Shown here: positions 52,035 to 64,000 of the stretch, in pieces | Layout of the letters: every line of letters begins with the position of its first letter | How positions within the stretch are numbered: position 1 is the stretch's first letter | Source: Guadua angustifolia | Lineage: Eukaryota > Streptophyta > Magnoliopsida > Poales > Poaceae | Assembly (NCBI GenBank): GCA_036346375.1 | Contig: CM070515.1 | Span: 6,780,423-6,844,422, forward strand | Length of the DNA: 64,000 nt | Reading direction: 5' to 3' | Notes under the pieces: generated by a model | What the model was told of the DNA's origin: nothing | What the model saw: only the letters and a program-made list of their open reading frames with translations | The model's database searches: none | Position numbers and translations under genes: made by a program

Positions 52035-55000
52035 TGTGAGGAGCCGCCCAGACCGTCCTCGGGTTATTCGAATGCCCGGTCACCCTCATTGGATTTGGAG
52101 GCTAGCAACGGATCACCGATGGTGCTCACAGTGCTAACACCCAAGCCCAATTAGGACAACAACGAACCCATTCGAATAACTCGACAACAATCCCGGTATT
52201 CCCCCGGTATGCAACCCGAAACTCGCCCAGGATCGCCCCGCATACCGGTTTCCAATGCGATATCAATTCAATTTGCATAAAGGGGGCAACGAACTCAAAA
52301 CCAAGCAACCAAACACGCACGCGGAAACACCCGGCACAAAGACAAACCCGACAACCACCAAACCACACTTAGCAACAACTCCAAGACTCTAAACCACACC
52401 AGAACTAAGAATTTGACCAAGACTCAAAAATCTGGAAAATTTCGGCATGACCCTCCTAGAACCTATGGACATCCACTCAGCAGACAAGAAAACACAATTG
52501 CGGATATATATATCCAAAAGTAATGCAACAACCACAACAAAGAAGACGATCACAATTAGAAGCCATCCACGAGACATCGACAGAGACTTAAACAACGATT
52601 TAAACACAATTTAAAGGCTATCTATACAACAAAAATGAATCCAATCGCAACACATTAGCAAAATAAAACTTCTCCTAAGTGTTCGCCTGAACACTTCCGG
52701 CGTCTCTTGATGTCGCTAAGCTCTACTCGGTGCCCTTGGGTCCACCGAGAGGCGAGAAGGCAGAACTCGCATCCGCCCACCGATCCTCACACGAAAACCA
52801 CAAAGCGTAGCATGAGTACAAAAGGTACTCAAGACTTACCCGGGTCCATATATGACCGACTCCAAAGGAGATGCATTTGGCGAGAGTAAGGTAAACAGGC
52901 TTAGGTTAAAAGTGCGGAAATGCTTAACTTTGTTTCAATTTTAGTCATCTACTCAAGTTTTTCTCAATATAGTTAGCAGTTGTAACACAGACCTACCTCT
53001 AGCATGATATTGTAATTAACAGAATGTAAAGCAAGTCATCTCATATCAAAATTTAGCTCAAGCCCAACGGCGAACCACAAGTTCAAGTTGTTTACTACGC
53101 AGAAGAAGTTCGGACCAAGCGTGTTTCATATCCGAGAGCGGCAATTCGAATCGCTTAATTAACCTGCGCAGGAAGCATTGATCGCACGACACTTACCACA
53201 AGGGCCTAGCGTCAACCCCTCCCAATCATACCCAATCGTTGAAGGCGTCCTCCTGCGGTCCGAAAACCTAGCACCTCGAAGCTGCCCCAAGCCCGGCTTG
53301 GCGCGAGAGTCGGCCTAAGCCTCGCCTCAACCACGCCCAACCACGGAAGTTACGGTCCATCGATTCCATATGAGAGAAAGAGTGGCTTACTGCACCATAA
53401 TCAGACATGCGACCAACCGGGTGTGCTCAATCTTATTCCACTTACGGATCGGTCCTTAACTGACACAGAACGGGGCTACACATTTGAGTCTCCGTACCCA
53501 AATGAACCAACTCCCCGCCCGGTCCACAATTCATTTCTTTCCAAAACCTTTCCCAATTCCAAGTCCGACATAATGTAGTATGTGTGTAATGATAACAACC
53601 GCAAGTGACAGAACCCTCCGTCACTTGGCCCAACCCCGACATCTAAGCATTCTAAGCACGGACTCATTAATACCCATAGTCTAGCTCAAAAGGAGATATT
53701 CGACGAATACAAGGGGTGTACGTGCAGCAAATAGGATCTATTCCTATCCCACATGGCAATTCCTAATGCAATACTTAACATTTCAATTAATCACATTATT
53801 CTCAAAAATAACGATACATAAGGATAAACATGCTTAGGTGCTTGCCTGCAGCTTCTGCCGGATCCTCAACGGCAACTTGCCCACCGATGTCCCCCTCGAC
53901 CACGGCCACGTCACCCTCCGCGGTTTCGTTCTCTACACGAGCAGTGCATATGAATGAGATGCATGCAATGCATATGAGATGGAATGAGAATTAAAGGCGA
54001 TAATGCAAGCACTCATTTCAATTTAAGAACAAAAACTACAATGCTACTCTCTATTTCTATTCTATAGCACAAATCTGAAAATAACAAGCACATTCCTCTA
54101 AACAAGTATAACTTTTATTTGGCTAACCCAAAAATGACTTCTTGGACTCGAAAAGACCACAAGAGGGTGATATAACATTACCATGCATCATAACATTCAG
54201 AAAATAAATTTAAAGTTTGCAATTAAACTCTGAACTTTAGTCCCAAAGTCTGAATTTTCAGAAACACGGTTTCAGGACAGTATGTATACAAATGACCATA
54301 ACTTTTTGATCACTTAGCCAAATTGAGCAAACTCAGAGCCTACACGACCATAAGACATAGACCTACAAATTAGCTTTGGCCAATCACTTAGATTCTGCCC
54401 AGGTAACTCCCAGTTCAGCCAGCAACAGAGGGCAGTTTTCAGAGTTCAGTATTTTCAAAGTTTCAGACAGCATGCACAAAATTCAACATATAAGTTGCTA
54501 TACTTAGTAGAATTGAGTAAAGGATGATATTTTACAATCTCCAAGAAATTTCCTAAAACTTCACAGGCAAAATTAATTTCTAATTCGGCCTCTAACTAAT
54601 TCTTATTCACAGCTCAAGTTTCTACCCGAAATCTTCAGCATTTTCAGAGCAGCAAGCACTAAAATAGACATAACTTTCAGCTGGATTAACGAAATGAGGT
54701 GATTCCAGTTGGAAATGAAAGATAATTTGATTACCCACAACTTTCTCTACAGCCAACCTAGCAGGAGATGCTCAGAATTTTCTCAAATCAGCCCGAAACA
54801 GTAGCTAAAAATTCTGCTCGAAAATTCAGAACTTGCTCCAAACCCTAGATTGGTTATTCCCCATTCAAACCTTGATTCTCCACTCATCTAAGCCCCCAAT
54901 ACATCATGGCAGCACCCAAGACCAGGAAATAACCCATCAAAACCTAAACCCTAGGGAGCCTTACCTCATGGAGTGGAGGAGGAGAGAAGAGGCTGCACAA

Positions 55001-55472
55001 GGAAGGAGGCCGGTGGGAGGAGGAGCTGCAATGGAGGGGCGACCACCGAGGAAGTGCTGCTGCTTGGAGAGAAAGAGGAAGGAGTGCAGCAGGGGGAGAA
55101 AAGAAAGAGAGGGTGCGGCTGAACCAAAATTGCTGGAGAGTGTGCTGGCTTTGGTTTGGGAAAAAGGCGCGGCTGGGAGAGGAGCTGCAGGGCACGTGTG
55201 GAGGCTGGCTTGAGGAGAAAACTCAGAAAAAAAATGATGTGCTAGCTGCTCCCAATTTCTTTTATATGTTGAACTCTGTCCCACTATTAAGCAATAGGGA
55301 ATGGCTAAGTCCCCAAAATGTTTAGCTCTTAATTTTTGTTAAGTTTGGAAATTCTTCTAAGTGGCAGTTTAGGATATTCGCTGAAGCCGAGAGTTGATTT
55401 CAATGCGGCCAAAAACTTTGTTGGCGCGAATGTTAGCCGCATGAAACGAAATTTGAATTTGGGGCCATGACA
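52035..55472 (-). repeat. Tekay LTR, copy 1 (3' LTR of the left unit)
   Basis: 3438 bp. A TATAAAA box lies on the minus strand at 55260-55266 with a purine-rich leader further along. Short ORFs inside (e.g. 54833-55213) match between both LTR copies but look like LTR sequence, not genes. Confidence 0.9.
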
Positions 55473-55490
55473 AATCCTCCCCCCTTAAGG
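55473..55490 (-). other. Polypurine tract of the left Tekay unit
   Basis: TTAAGGGGGGAGGATT on the minus strand, directly against the LTR start TGTCATGGCC. The same sequence follows LTR copy 2 at 62025-62041. Confidence 0.85.
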
Positions 55491-55608
55491 GAATCTCGCC
55501 CCGAGATTCGAAAATAAGAGCATAGATGGATAGAATAGAATCTATATGGACAATGCAACCACATACAGAAGACATGACTTTAATTGCGAAAAGATTGGAT
55601 GGCAGCAC

Positions 55609-56880
55609 TTACATAGCATGGAAGAACTCGGGATACTCGACTTTTAAACGGTCTCCCCGCTCCCATGTGGCTTCATCTTCAGTGTGATTGCTCCACTGAA
55701 TTTTGTAGAATTTGATAGTCTTCCTACGAGTCTTGCGTTCAGCTTCATCCAAAACTCGAATGGGATACTCTTGGTAGGACAGATCGGGCAGAACCTCAAG
55801 TTCATCCACTTCGAGATGCTCAAAGGGAATACGGAGGCACTTCTTCAATTGCGATATGTGGAAGACATCGTGGACCATCGCTAGATTGGGAGGAAGCTCC
55901 AATTGATATGCCACTTGACCACGTCTTGCCAGATCCGGAAAGGTCCTATGTATCGAGGTGCCAAATTTTCCTTAACTCCGAATCGGCGGGTGCCACGGAG
56001 AGGAGAAACCTTCAGATAGACGAAGTCACCAATGTCGAAGGAGAGGGTCTCCTCACGGCGATCAACAGAACTCTTCATCGCGACCGCGCTATCCTCGATT
56101 TTCTGGATAGTCTGACCTTTTCTTCGCCTCCACAACTAACTCAGGCCCAATCAAGGAGCGTTCTCCACTTTCGACCAATTCAATGGCGCCGACAATCTGC
56201 GACCATAAAGTGCCTCGAACGGAGACATCTGGATCTTGGTTTGGTAGCTGTTGTTGTCGCGAACTTCGGCGCGACGGAGACACTCTTCCACTTCTTCCCA
56301 TAGGACAAGATACAAGCCCTCAACATGTCCTCGAGGATCTGATTGACCCTCTCGGCCCGACCGTCGATCCGAGGGTGGTATCTGAATCAGGAGCAACTTC
56401 GTGCCCAAAGCTTCATGTAGGCTTCTCGAACCGAGACAAACCGAGAGCCTCGATCGACACTATCCGCTTTGGTAATCCGTGGAGACACACGATCCGAGAG
56501 ATGTATAGCCCTGCATATCTCTTGGTCGAATAAGTGGTCCGGACGGCGAGAAAGTCGCGGACTTCGCTCGGTCGACGATCACCCAAATTGAGTCATGGCC
56601 CGAGGAAGTGGTCGGCAGCCGTAATGAAGTCCATGGTGACATCCTCCCACTTCCAAACTGGAACAGAAGAGGTCAAGAGTACCGGCCGCTTGAGGTGTTC
56701 GCCTTCACCCGCTTGCGACGCCGCACTCAGACACATAGCGGCGACCTCGCGTTCATGCGAGCCCACCAAAACCGCCGTCTCGGTCTTGATACATCTTATT
56801 CTTGCCGGGTGAATGGTAAGCAAGGAGTTATGCGCCTCATCAAGAATCCTTCGCTTCAACTCCACGGTCATCGGGGACAA
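55609..56880 (-). pseudogene. Tekay integrase with chromodomain, left unit
   Basis: The integrase inserts element DNA; chromodomains steer it to heterochromatin marks. Minus-strand pieces: ILDEAHNSLLTIHP and EREVAAMC of the H2C2 zinc module (about 56845-56740); VPVWKWEDVTMDFIT with the first catalytic Asp; SIWVIVDR; the stretch around 56450-56300 where the second Asp and the Glu belong is indel-riddled; SPFEALYGRR; GDFVYLKVSPLRGTRRFG; APRYIGPFRI; LPPNLAMVHDVFHISQLKKC (GPY/F region); and the chromodomain RKTIKFYKIQWSNHTEDEATWERGDRL before the stop at 55609. The C-terminal 101 codons are open; upstream at least five frameshifts occur. The right unit has the same domains with a different set of indels. 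Confidence 0.9.
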
Positions 56881-57195
56881 CTATGCGTCGCCGAACCACA
56901 AGGTTCCTCGATCATCCAGCGAAACTCAGCAGCTTTGCCCCAAATTCAATTTATCCCGGATTTGGGCAACTTCTTCATCCTTCGTCGTGCCTCTCGAATC
57001 TGATCGAGCAATGTGGATCTCAACTCGATATTAGCTATGAATCCTGCTCGCCCATCTCCAAACCGAGTCTCCTAAGTCGGCACAGAGGAAGCACTCGGTC
57101 AGTAAACAAGACAACCGCATTGAGCCTTGCGACTCAACGCGTCGGCCACCACATTCGCCTTCCCGGTGGTAGTGTACCTCCGGTGTAGTCTTTGA

Positions 57196-58302
57196 TCAGC
57201 TCAAGCCATCTCCGCCCTCATATTCAGATCTGCTGAGTGAAGATGTACTTGAGACTTTTATGATCGGTGTAAATATTACACTTGTTCCCCAGAGATAGTG
57301 GCGCCAGATCTTCAAGGCATGCACCATCGCCGCAAGCTCCAAATCGTGGGTGGGGTAGTGCTCCTCATGATGCTTCAAGCGCCGAGATGCGTGGCAACGA
57401 CTCGCCTTCTTGCATAAGCACACAAATGAGCCCAATGCCCGACGATCGCAATACACATCAAAAGGACTGTGGATATCCGGCTGAGTGAGGACAGGAGCCG
57501 TAGTCAGACGTTGCTTCAGTGTCTGAAAGGCGCTCTCACAGTCCGCTGACCATCTGAATTCAACTCCCTTCTTGAGCAGCTCAGTCATCGGCTTCGCAAT
57601 CTTTGAGAAGTCCTGGATGAAACGGCGATAATACCCCAATACCCAAGAAAATTGCGGATGTCCGTGATGATCTTGGCTGCTCCCATTTGAGTACATCCTG
57701 CACCTTGCTCGGGTCAATCGCCACGCCGCTCGAAAGGACGTGTCCCAAGAATGACACTTCCTCGGCCGAACTTCGCACTTGCGAACTTCGCGATACAGGC
57801 GATGCTCCCTGAGTCGCCCGAGAACAATGCGAAGGTGTCTGGCGTGCTCTTCTTCACTGGCTGAATATATCAAAATGTCGTCGATGAAGATGACGACACA
57901 AGAATCCAGCTCTTCCATGAATATGGAGTTCATCAGGTACATAAAGTACGCCGGCGCGTTCGTGAGGCCGAACGACATCACGGTATACTCGTAGAGCCCA
58001 TATCTGGTGGAGAAAGCAGTCTTCGGGATGTCCTCGGCTCGGATCTTTATCTGATGGTAGCCGAGCCTCAGATCAACCTTGGAAAATACTCGTGCACCAG
58101 TCAGCTGATCAAACAGGAGGTCGATCCGGGGCAATGGGTACTTGTTCTTGACGGTGACTGCATTCAGGGGACGGTAATCAACGCAGAGGCGCAGAGAACC
58201 ATCCTTCTTGGTCACAAACAGAGCCGAGCAACCCCAAGGTGAGGAATAGGATCTCAGACTTGGCCGAATATTTGAAGTAACCTGACCTAGAGAGTAGCAC
58301 AA
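57196..58302 (-). pseudogene. Tekay reverse transcriptase and RNase H, left unit
   Basis: A 368-codon open frame. RT begins at SPWGCSALFVTKKDGSLRLCVDYRPLNAVTVKNKYPLPRID, continues FSKVDLRLGYHQIKI and MSFGLTNAPAYFMYLMN, and has the catalytic VVIFIDDILIYS. A frame-scrambled stretch (about 57720-57640) is followed by VLGYYRRFIQDFSKIAKPMTELLKKG. RNase H follows with PFDVYCDRRALGSF (first Asp), HEEHYPTHDLELAAMVHALKIWRHYL (Glu) and a damaged end. The frame starts within RT motif 0: the sequence upstream (58262-58599) is leader, so gag and protease are missing. The product could not assemble particles alone. Confidence 0.9.
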
Positions 58303-58599
58303 AGCAAGGAAACTCTACAACCCTATCACATACAAAACACAAATCATAACGCACAATGACACAGCAAAACACATGCATGCGTGATATGACATGATGCTCA
58401 TATGCATGGTATGAAATGCACGATTCCAACGTGATCGTTTCTCCCACGCTCACCATTAAATCTACATAACCTTAAGTATAGACATAGGGCGGGTAACGAA
58501 GCGTAAATTGCTACTAGGGGTTCAATAAACCACCAACAATCACTTAAGTGGTCGTCAAGTTTACGGTTCATCTTTATGCACCTTGCTCGATACCGACCT
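58262..58599 (-). other. 5' leader of the left Tekay unit, gag and protease deleted
   Basis: Between the middle LTR and RT. Next to the LTR the minus strand reads AGGTCGGTATCGAGCAAGG (58599-58581), close to the initiator-Met primer site TGGTATCAGAGC with changes. No gag or protease words are found, and the leader joins RT near 58260, so about 1.5-2 kb was lost. Confidence 0.65.
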
Positions 58600-61500
58600 T
58601 GTGAGGAGCCGCCAGATCGTTCTTCGGGTTATTGAATGCCGGTCACCCTCATTGGATTTGGAGGCTAGCAACGGATCACCGATGGTGCTCACAAAGCTAA
58701 CACCCAAACCCAATTAGGACAACAACGAACCCATTCAATAACTCGACAACAATCCCAGTATTCCCCAGATGCAACCCGAACTTCGCCGAGATCGCCCGCA
58801 TACCGGTTTCCAATGCGATATCAATTCAATTTGCATAAAGGGCAACGAACTCAAAACCAAGCAACCAAACACGACGCTGAAACACCCACAAAGACAAACC
58901 CGACAACCACCAAACCACACTTAGCAACAACTCCAAGACTCTAAACCACACCGAACTAAGAATTTGACCAAGACTCAAAAATCTGAAAATTTCGCATGAC
59001 CCTCCTAGAACCTATGGACATCCACTCAGCAGACAAGAAAACACAGTTCACGGTATATATATATCCAAAAGTAATGCAACAACCACAACAAAGAAGACGA
59101 TCACAATTAGAAGCCATCCACGAAACATCGACAGAGACTTAAACAACGATTTAAACACAATTTAAAGGCTATCTATACAACAAAAATGAATCCAATCGCA
59201 ACACATTAGCAAAATAAAACTTCTCTAAGTGTTCCTTTGAACACTTCCGGCGTCATCGATGTCGCTAAAGCCTCTACTCGGTGCCCTTGGCCACCGAGAG
59301 GCGATGAAGGCAGAACTCGTGATCCGCCCACCGATCCTCACTGAAAACCACAAAGCGTACATGAGTACAAAAGGTACTCATAAGACTTACCCGGGTCCAT
59401 ATATGACCGACTCCAAAGGAGATGCATTTGGCGGTAGCAAGGTAAACAGCTTAGGTTAAAAGTGCGAAATGCTTAACTTTGTTTCAATTTTAGTCATCTA
59501 CTCAAGTTTTTCTCAATATAGTTAGCAGTTGTAACAGACACCTACCTCTAGCAGGATATTGTAATTAATGAATGTAAAGCAAGTCATCTCATATCAAAAT
59601 TTAGCTCAAGCCCAACGGCGAACCACAAGTTCAAGTTGTTTACTACGCAGAAGAAGTTCGGACCAAGCGTGCTCATATCCGAGAGCGGCAATTGAATCGC
59701 AATTAACCTGCGCAGGAAGCATTGATCGCCGACACTTACCACAAGGGCCTAGCGTCAACCCCTCCCAATCATACCCAATCGCCAAGCGTCCTCCTGCGGT
59801 CCGAAAACCTAGCACCCCTCGAGCCGCCCCAAGCCCGCTTGGCGCCGAGAGTCGGCTAAGCCTCGCCCTCAACCACGTCCAACCACGGAAGTTACGGTCC
59901 ATCGATTCCATATGAGAGAAAGAGTGGCTTACTGCACCATAATCGGGCATCACGACCAACCGGGTGTGCTCAATCTTATTCCACTTACGGATCGGTCCTT
60001 AACTGACACAGACGGGGCTACACATTTGAGTCTCCGTACCCAAATGAACCAACTCCCCGCCCGGTCCACAATTCATTTCTTTCCAAAACCTTTCCCAATT
60101 CCAAGTCCGACATAATGTAGTATGTGTGTAATGATAACAACCGCAAGTGACAGAACCCTCCGTCACTTGGCCCAACCCCGACATCTAAGCATTCTAAGCA
60201 CGGACTCATTAATACCCATAGTCTAGCTCAAAAGGAGATATTCGACGAATACAAGGGGTGTACGTGCAGCAAATAGGATCTATTCCTATCCCACATGGCA
60301 ATTCCTAATGCAATACTTAACATTTCAATTAATCACATTATTCTCAAAAATAACGATACATAAGGATAAACATGCTTAGGTGCTTGCCTGCAGCTTCTGC
60401 CGGATCCTCAACGACAACTTGCCCACCGATGTCCCCCTCGACCACGGCCACGCCACCCTCCATGCGTTTCGTTTCTCTACACCTAGCAGTGCATATGAAT
60501 GAGATGCATGCAATGCATATGAGATGGAATGAGAATTAAAGGCGATAATGCAAGCACTCATTTCAATTTAAGAACAAAAACTACAATGCTACTCTCTATT
60601 TCTATTCTATAGCACAAATCTGAAAATAACAAGCACATTCCTCTAAACAAGTATAACTTTTATTTGGCTAACCCAAAAAATGACTTCTTGGACTCGAAAA
60701 GACCACAAGAGGGTGATCTAACATTACCATGCATCATAACATTCAGAAAATAAATTTAAAGTTTGCAATTAAACTCTGAACTTTAGTCCCAAAGTCTGAA
60801 TTTTCAGAAACACCGGTTTCAGGACAGCATGTATACAAATGACCATAACTTTTTGATCACTTAGCCAAATTGAGCAAACTCAGAGCCTACACGACCATAA
60901 GACATAGACCTACAAATTAGCTTTGGCCAATCACTTAGATTCTGCCCAGGTAACTCCCAGTTCAGCCAGCAACAGAGGGCAGTTTTCAGAGTTCAGTATT
61001 TTCAAAGTTTCAGACAGCATGCACAAAATTCAACATATAAGTTGCTATACTTAGTAGAATTGAGTAAAGGATGATATTTTACAATCTCCAAGAAATTTCC
61101 TAAAACTTCACAGGCAAAATTAATTTCTAATTCGGCCTCTAACTAATTCTTATTCACAGCTCAAGTTTCTACCCGAAATCTTCAGCATTTTCAGAGCAGC
61201 AAGCACTAAAATAGACATAACTTTCAGCTGGATTAACGAAATGAGGTGATTCCAGTTGGAAATGAAAGATAATTTGATTACCCACAACTTTCTCTACAGC
61301 CAACCTAGCAGGAGATGCTCAGAATTTTCTCAAATCAGCCCGAAACAGTAGCTAAAAATTCTGCTCGAAAATTCAGAACTTGCTCCAAACCCTAGATTGG
61401 TTATTCCCCATTCAAACCTTGATTCTCCACTCATCTAAGCCCCCAATACATCATGGCAGCACCCAAGACCAGGAAATAACCCATCAAAACCTAAACCCTA

Positions 61501-62024
61501 GGGAGCCTTACCTCATGGAGTGGAGGAGGAGAGAAGAGGCTGCACAAGGGGAAGGAGGCCGGCTGGGAGGAGGAGCTGCAATGGAGGGGGCGACCACCAG
61601 GGAAGTGCTGCTGCTTGGAGAGAAAGAGGAAGGGAGTGCAGCTTGGGAGAAAAAAGAAAGAGAGGGTGCGGCTGAACCAAAATTGCTGGAGAGTGTGCTG
61701 GCTTTGGTTTGGGAAAAAGGCGCTGCCGAGAGGAGAGGCAGGCAGGCGTGTGGAGGCTGGCTTGAGGAGAAAACTCGGAAAAAAAATGATGTGCTAGCTG
61801 CTCCCAATTTCTTTTATATGTTGAACTCTGTCCCACTATTAAGCAATAGGGAATGGCTAAGTCCCCAAAATGTTTAGCTCTTAATTTTTGTTAAGTTTGG
61901 AAATTCTTCTAAGTGGCAGTTTAGGATATTCGCTGAAGCCGAGAGTTGATTTCAATGCGGCCAAAAACTTTGTTGGCGCGAATGTTAGCCGCATGAAACG
62001 AAATTTGAATTTGGGGCCATGACA
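58600..62024 (-). repeat. Tekay LTR, copy 2 (shared middle LTR)
   Basis: 3425 bp, same ends as copy 1, TATAAAA on the minus strand at 61812-61818. AT-rich parts (e.g. 60100-61380 against 53560-54830) are almost identical to copy 1. Differences are small indels and substitutions in CG-containing words. Confidence 0.9.
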
Positions 62025-62161
62025 AATCCTCCCCCCTTAAGGGAATCTCGCCCCGAGATTCGAAAATAAGAGCATAGATGGATAGAATAGAATCTATATG
62101 GACAATGCAACCACATACAGAAGACATGACTTTAATTGCGAAAAGATTGGATGGCAAGCAC
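62025..62161 (-). other. Polypurine tract and 3' UTR of the right Tekay unit
   Basis: A TTAAGGGGGGAGGATT word against the LTR, then about 120 bp to the pol stop, as in the left unit. Confidence 0.8.
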
Positions 62162-63324
62162 TTACATAGCATGGAAGAACTCGGGATACTCGACTTTTAA
62201 GCGGTCTCCCGCTCCCATGTGGCTTCATCTTCGCAGATTGCTCCATTGAATTTTGTAGAATTTGATAGTCTTCCTCACGAGTCTTGCGTTCACTTCATCC
62301 AAAACTCGAATGGGATACTCTTGGTAGGACAGATCGGGCAAGAACCTCAAGTTCATCCACTTCGAGATGCTCAAAGGGAATACGGAGGCACTTCTTCAAT
62401 TGCGATATGTGGAAGACATCGTGGACCATCACTAGATTGGGAGGAAGCTCCAATTGATATGCCACTTGACCACGTCTTGCCAGGATCCGGAAAGGTCCTA
62501 TGTATCGAGGTGCCAAATTTTCCCTTAACTCCGAATCGACGGGTGCCACGGAGAGGAGAAACCTTCAGATAGACGAAGTCACCAATGTCGAAGAGAGGGT
62601 CTCCTGGCGGCGATCAACAACTCTTCATCGCGACTGCTTATCCTCGATTTTCTGGATAGTCCTGACCTTTTCTTCCGCCTCCACAACTAACTCAGCCCAA
62701 TCAAGGAGCGTTCTCCACTTTCGACCAATTCGGCGCCGACAAGCTGCGACCATAAAGTGCCTCGAGCGGAGACATCTCGATCTTGGTTTGGTAGCTGTTG
62801 TTGTCTGCGAACTCGGCGTCTGGAGACACTCTTCCACTTCTTCCCATAGGACAAGATACAAGCCCTCAACATGTCCTCGAGGATCGATTGACCCTCTCGG
62901 TCGGCCGTCGGTCGAGAGGTGGTATCTTTGAAGCGTGGAGCAACCGTGCCCAAAGCTTCATGTAGGCTTCTCGAACCGAGAGACAAAGCGAGAGCCTCGA
63001 TCGACACTATCCGCTTTGGTAATCCGTGGAGACACACGATCCGAGAGATGTATAGCCCTGCATATCTCTTGGTCGAATAAGTGGTCCTGACGGCCAGAAA
63101 GTGCGCGGACTTCGTCAGTCGGTCGACGATCACCCAAATTGAGTCATGGCCCGAGGAAGTGGTCGGCAGGCGGTAATGAAGTCCATGGTGACATCCTCCC
63201 ACTTCCAAACTGGAGCAGAAGAGGTCAAGAGTACCGGCGGCTTGAGGTGTTCGGCCTTCACCGCTTGCAGACGCGTCGCACTCAGACACATAGCGGCGAC
63301 CTCGCGTTCATGCGAGCCCACCAA
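62162..63324 (-). pseudogene. Tekay integrase with chromodomain, right unit
   Basis: Same domain order as 55609-56880, read from the right: EREVAAMCLSA (zinc module), VWKWEDVTMDFIT, DSIWVIVDRLTKSAHFLAVRT (core, open here for about 100 codons but frame-shifted in the left unit), YISRIVCLHGLPKRIVS, then a scrambled stretch covering the second Asp and Glu, ENLAPRYIGPFRILARRGQVAYQLELPPNL, VHDVFHISQLKKC, then the chromodomain in shifted frames. The stop corresponds to 62162-62164. Its indels fall at different places from those of the left unit, so they arose independently or are sequence errors. Confidence 0.85.
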
Positions 63325-63659
63325 AACCGCCGCCTCGTGTCTTGATACATCTTATTCTTGCCGGGTGAATGGCAAGCAAGGAGTTATCGCCTCATCAAGA
63401 ATCCTTCGCTTCAACTCCTGGTCATCGGGGACAACTATGCGGTCGCCGAACCACAAGGTTCCACGATCATCGGTAAACTCAGCAGCTTGCCCCAAATTCA
63501 ATTTATCCGGATTTGGGCAACTTCTTCATCCTTCGTCGTGCCTCTCGAATCTGATCGAGCAATGTGGATCTCAACTCGATATTAGCTATGAATCCTGCTC
63601 GCCCATCTCCAAACCGAGTCTCCTAAGTCGACGCAGAGGAAGCACTCAGGTCAGTAAAA

Positions 63660-64000
63660 CAAGACAACCGCATTGAGCCTTGCGACTCAACGCGTCGGCC
63701 ACCACATTCGCCTTCCCGGTGGTAGTGTACCTCCAGGCAGTAGTCTTTGATCAGCTCAAGCCATCTCCGCCTCATATTCAGATCTGCTGAGTGAAGATGT
63801 ACTTGAGACTTTTATGATCGGTGTAAATATTACACTTGTTCCCCAGAGATAGTGGCGCCAGATCTTCAAGGCATGCACCATCTACGCAAGCTCCAAATCG
63901 TGGGTGGGGTAGTGCTCCTCATGATGCTTCAAGCTGCCGAGATGCGTGAGGCAACGACTCGCCTTCTTGCATAAGCACACACCGAGCCCAATGCCCGACG
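63660..64000 (-). pseudogene. Tekay RNase H end, right unit, cut by window edge
   Basis: Matches 57110-57440 of the left unit (ALKIWRHYLWG region on the minus strand and the linker to integrase). The RT should continue beyond 64000. Whether this unit also lacks gag cannot be seen. Confidence 0.75.

Larger units (their letters stand above)
52035..64000 (-). mobile_element. Tekay-type chromovirus array: LTR-internal-LTR-internal, incomplete
   Basis: Two near-identical units in direct orientation, offset by about 6.56 kb. LTR copies are 52035-55472 and 58600-62024. Each is followed on its right by a polypurine tract and a pol region on the minus strand (integrase with chromodomain, RNase H, RT). 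LTR ends are TGTGAGGAGCC and GGCCATGACA on the plus strand. LTRs of about 3.4 kb and a C-terminal chromodomain point to the Tekay/Del (RIRE3, RIRE8) lineage. The middle LTR is at once the 5' LTR of the left unit and the 3' LTR of the right one, as expected from unequal LTR recombination. The right end is outside the window, so no target duplication can be checked. Confidence 0.9.

Noticed and set aside
54833..55213. 126-codon frame repeated at 61380-61877
   Set aside because: Part of the Tekay LTR upstream of its TATA box; Glu/Arg-rich because of purine-rich sequence, with differing lengths in the two copies.

Overview
The window is plant nuclear DNA from a grass (Poaceae), most likely Oryza or a close relative. 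The evidence is one spliced, GC-rich group IIb WRKY gene in an AT-rich background, grass-type Tat and Tekay Ty3/gypsy elements, a copia element primed by initiator-Met tRNA, an L1-type LINE, and PIF/Harbinger-, mariner- and hAT-type DNA elements. No bacterial, organellar, rRNA, tRNA or CRISPR feature was seen.

Layout: 1-2109 is AT-rich intergenic DNA. 2115-19446 is a complete minus-strand Tat-lineage gypsy element (5-bp duplication CTTAT at both ends). Its left LTR is split by a 3.3-kb solo LTR (2757-6057, duplication AGGGA). Its pol is decayed, and its pol-to-LTR region carries three TATA-led units on the opposite strand. 19452-24590 is intergenic and holds a gutted hAT element. 24762-30376 is the one gene that looks intact, a six-exon WRKY factor of 563 aa. 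30377-45695 is a BAHD acyltransferase graveyard: two broken copies separated and interrupted by a LINE (33640-37425), a gag-only copia element (37907-40075) and a Harbinger MITE with a nested solo LTR. 46388-48331 is a mariner/Stowaway-type element. 49191-50114 and 50483-51175 are two hAT-like MITEs. From 51621 an older LTR is interrupted at 52034 by a Tekay-type chromovirus array (LTR, internal, LTR, internal...) that runs off the right edge.

How the parts relate: about two thirds of the window is transposon sequence, and insertion order can be read from target-site duplications. WRKY is the only gene expected to serve the plant; three TTGACC W-boxes lie upstream of its start. The BAHD copies lack parts needed for function. 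The most interesting structures are the Tat element's duplicated pol-end plus antisense-ORF modules with repeated polypurine-tract motifs, the TR-GAG-like copia element with an open gag, and the LTR-sharing Tekay tandem. Aligned repeat copies differ mainly by short indels at CG-rich words, so some frameshifts may be assembly errors.
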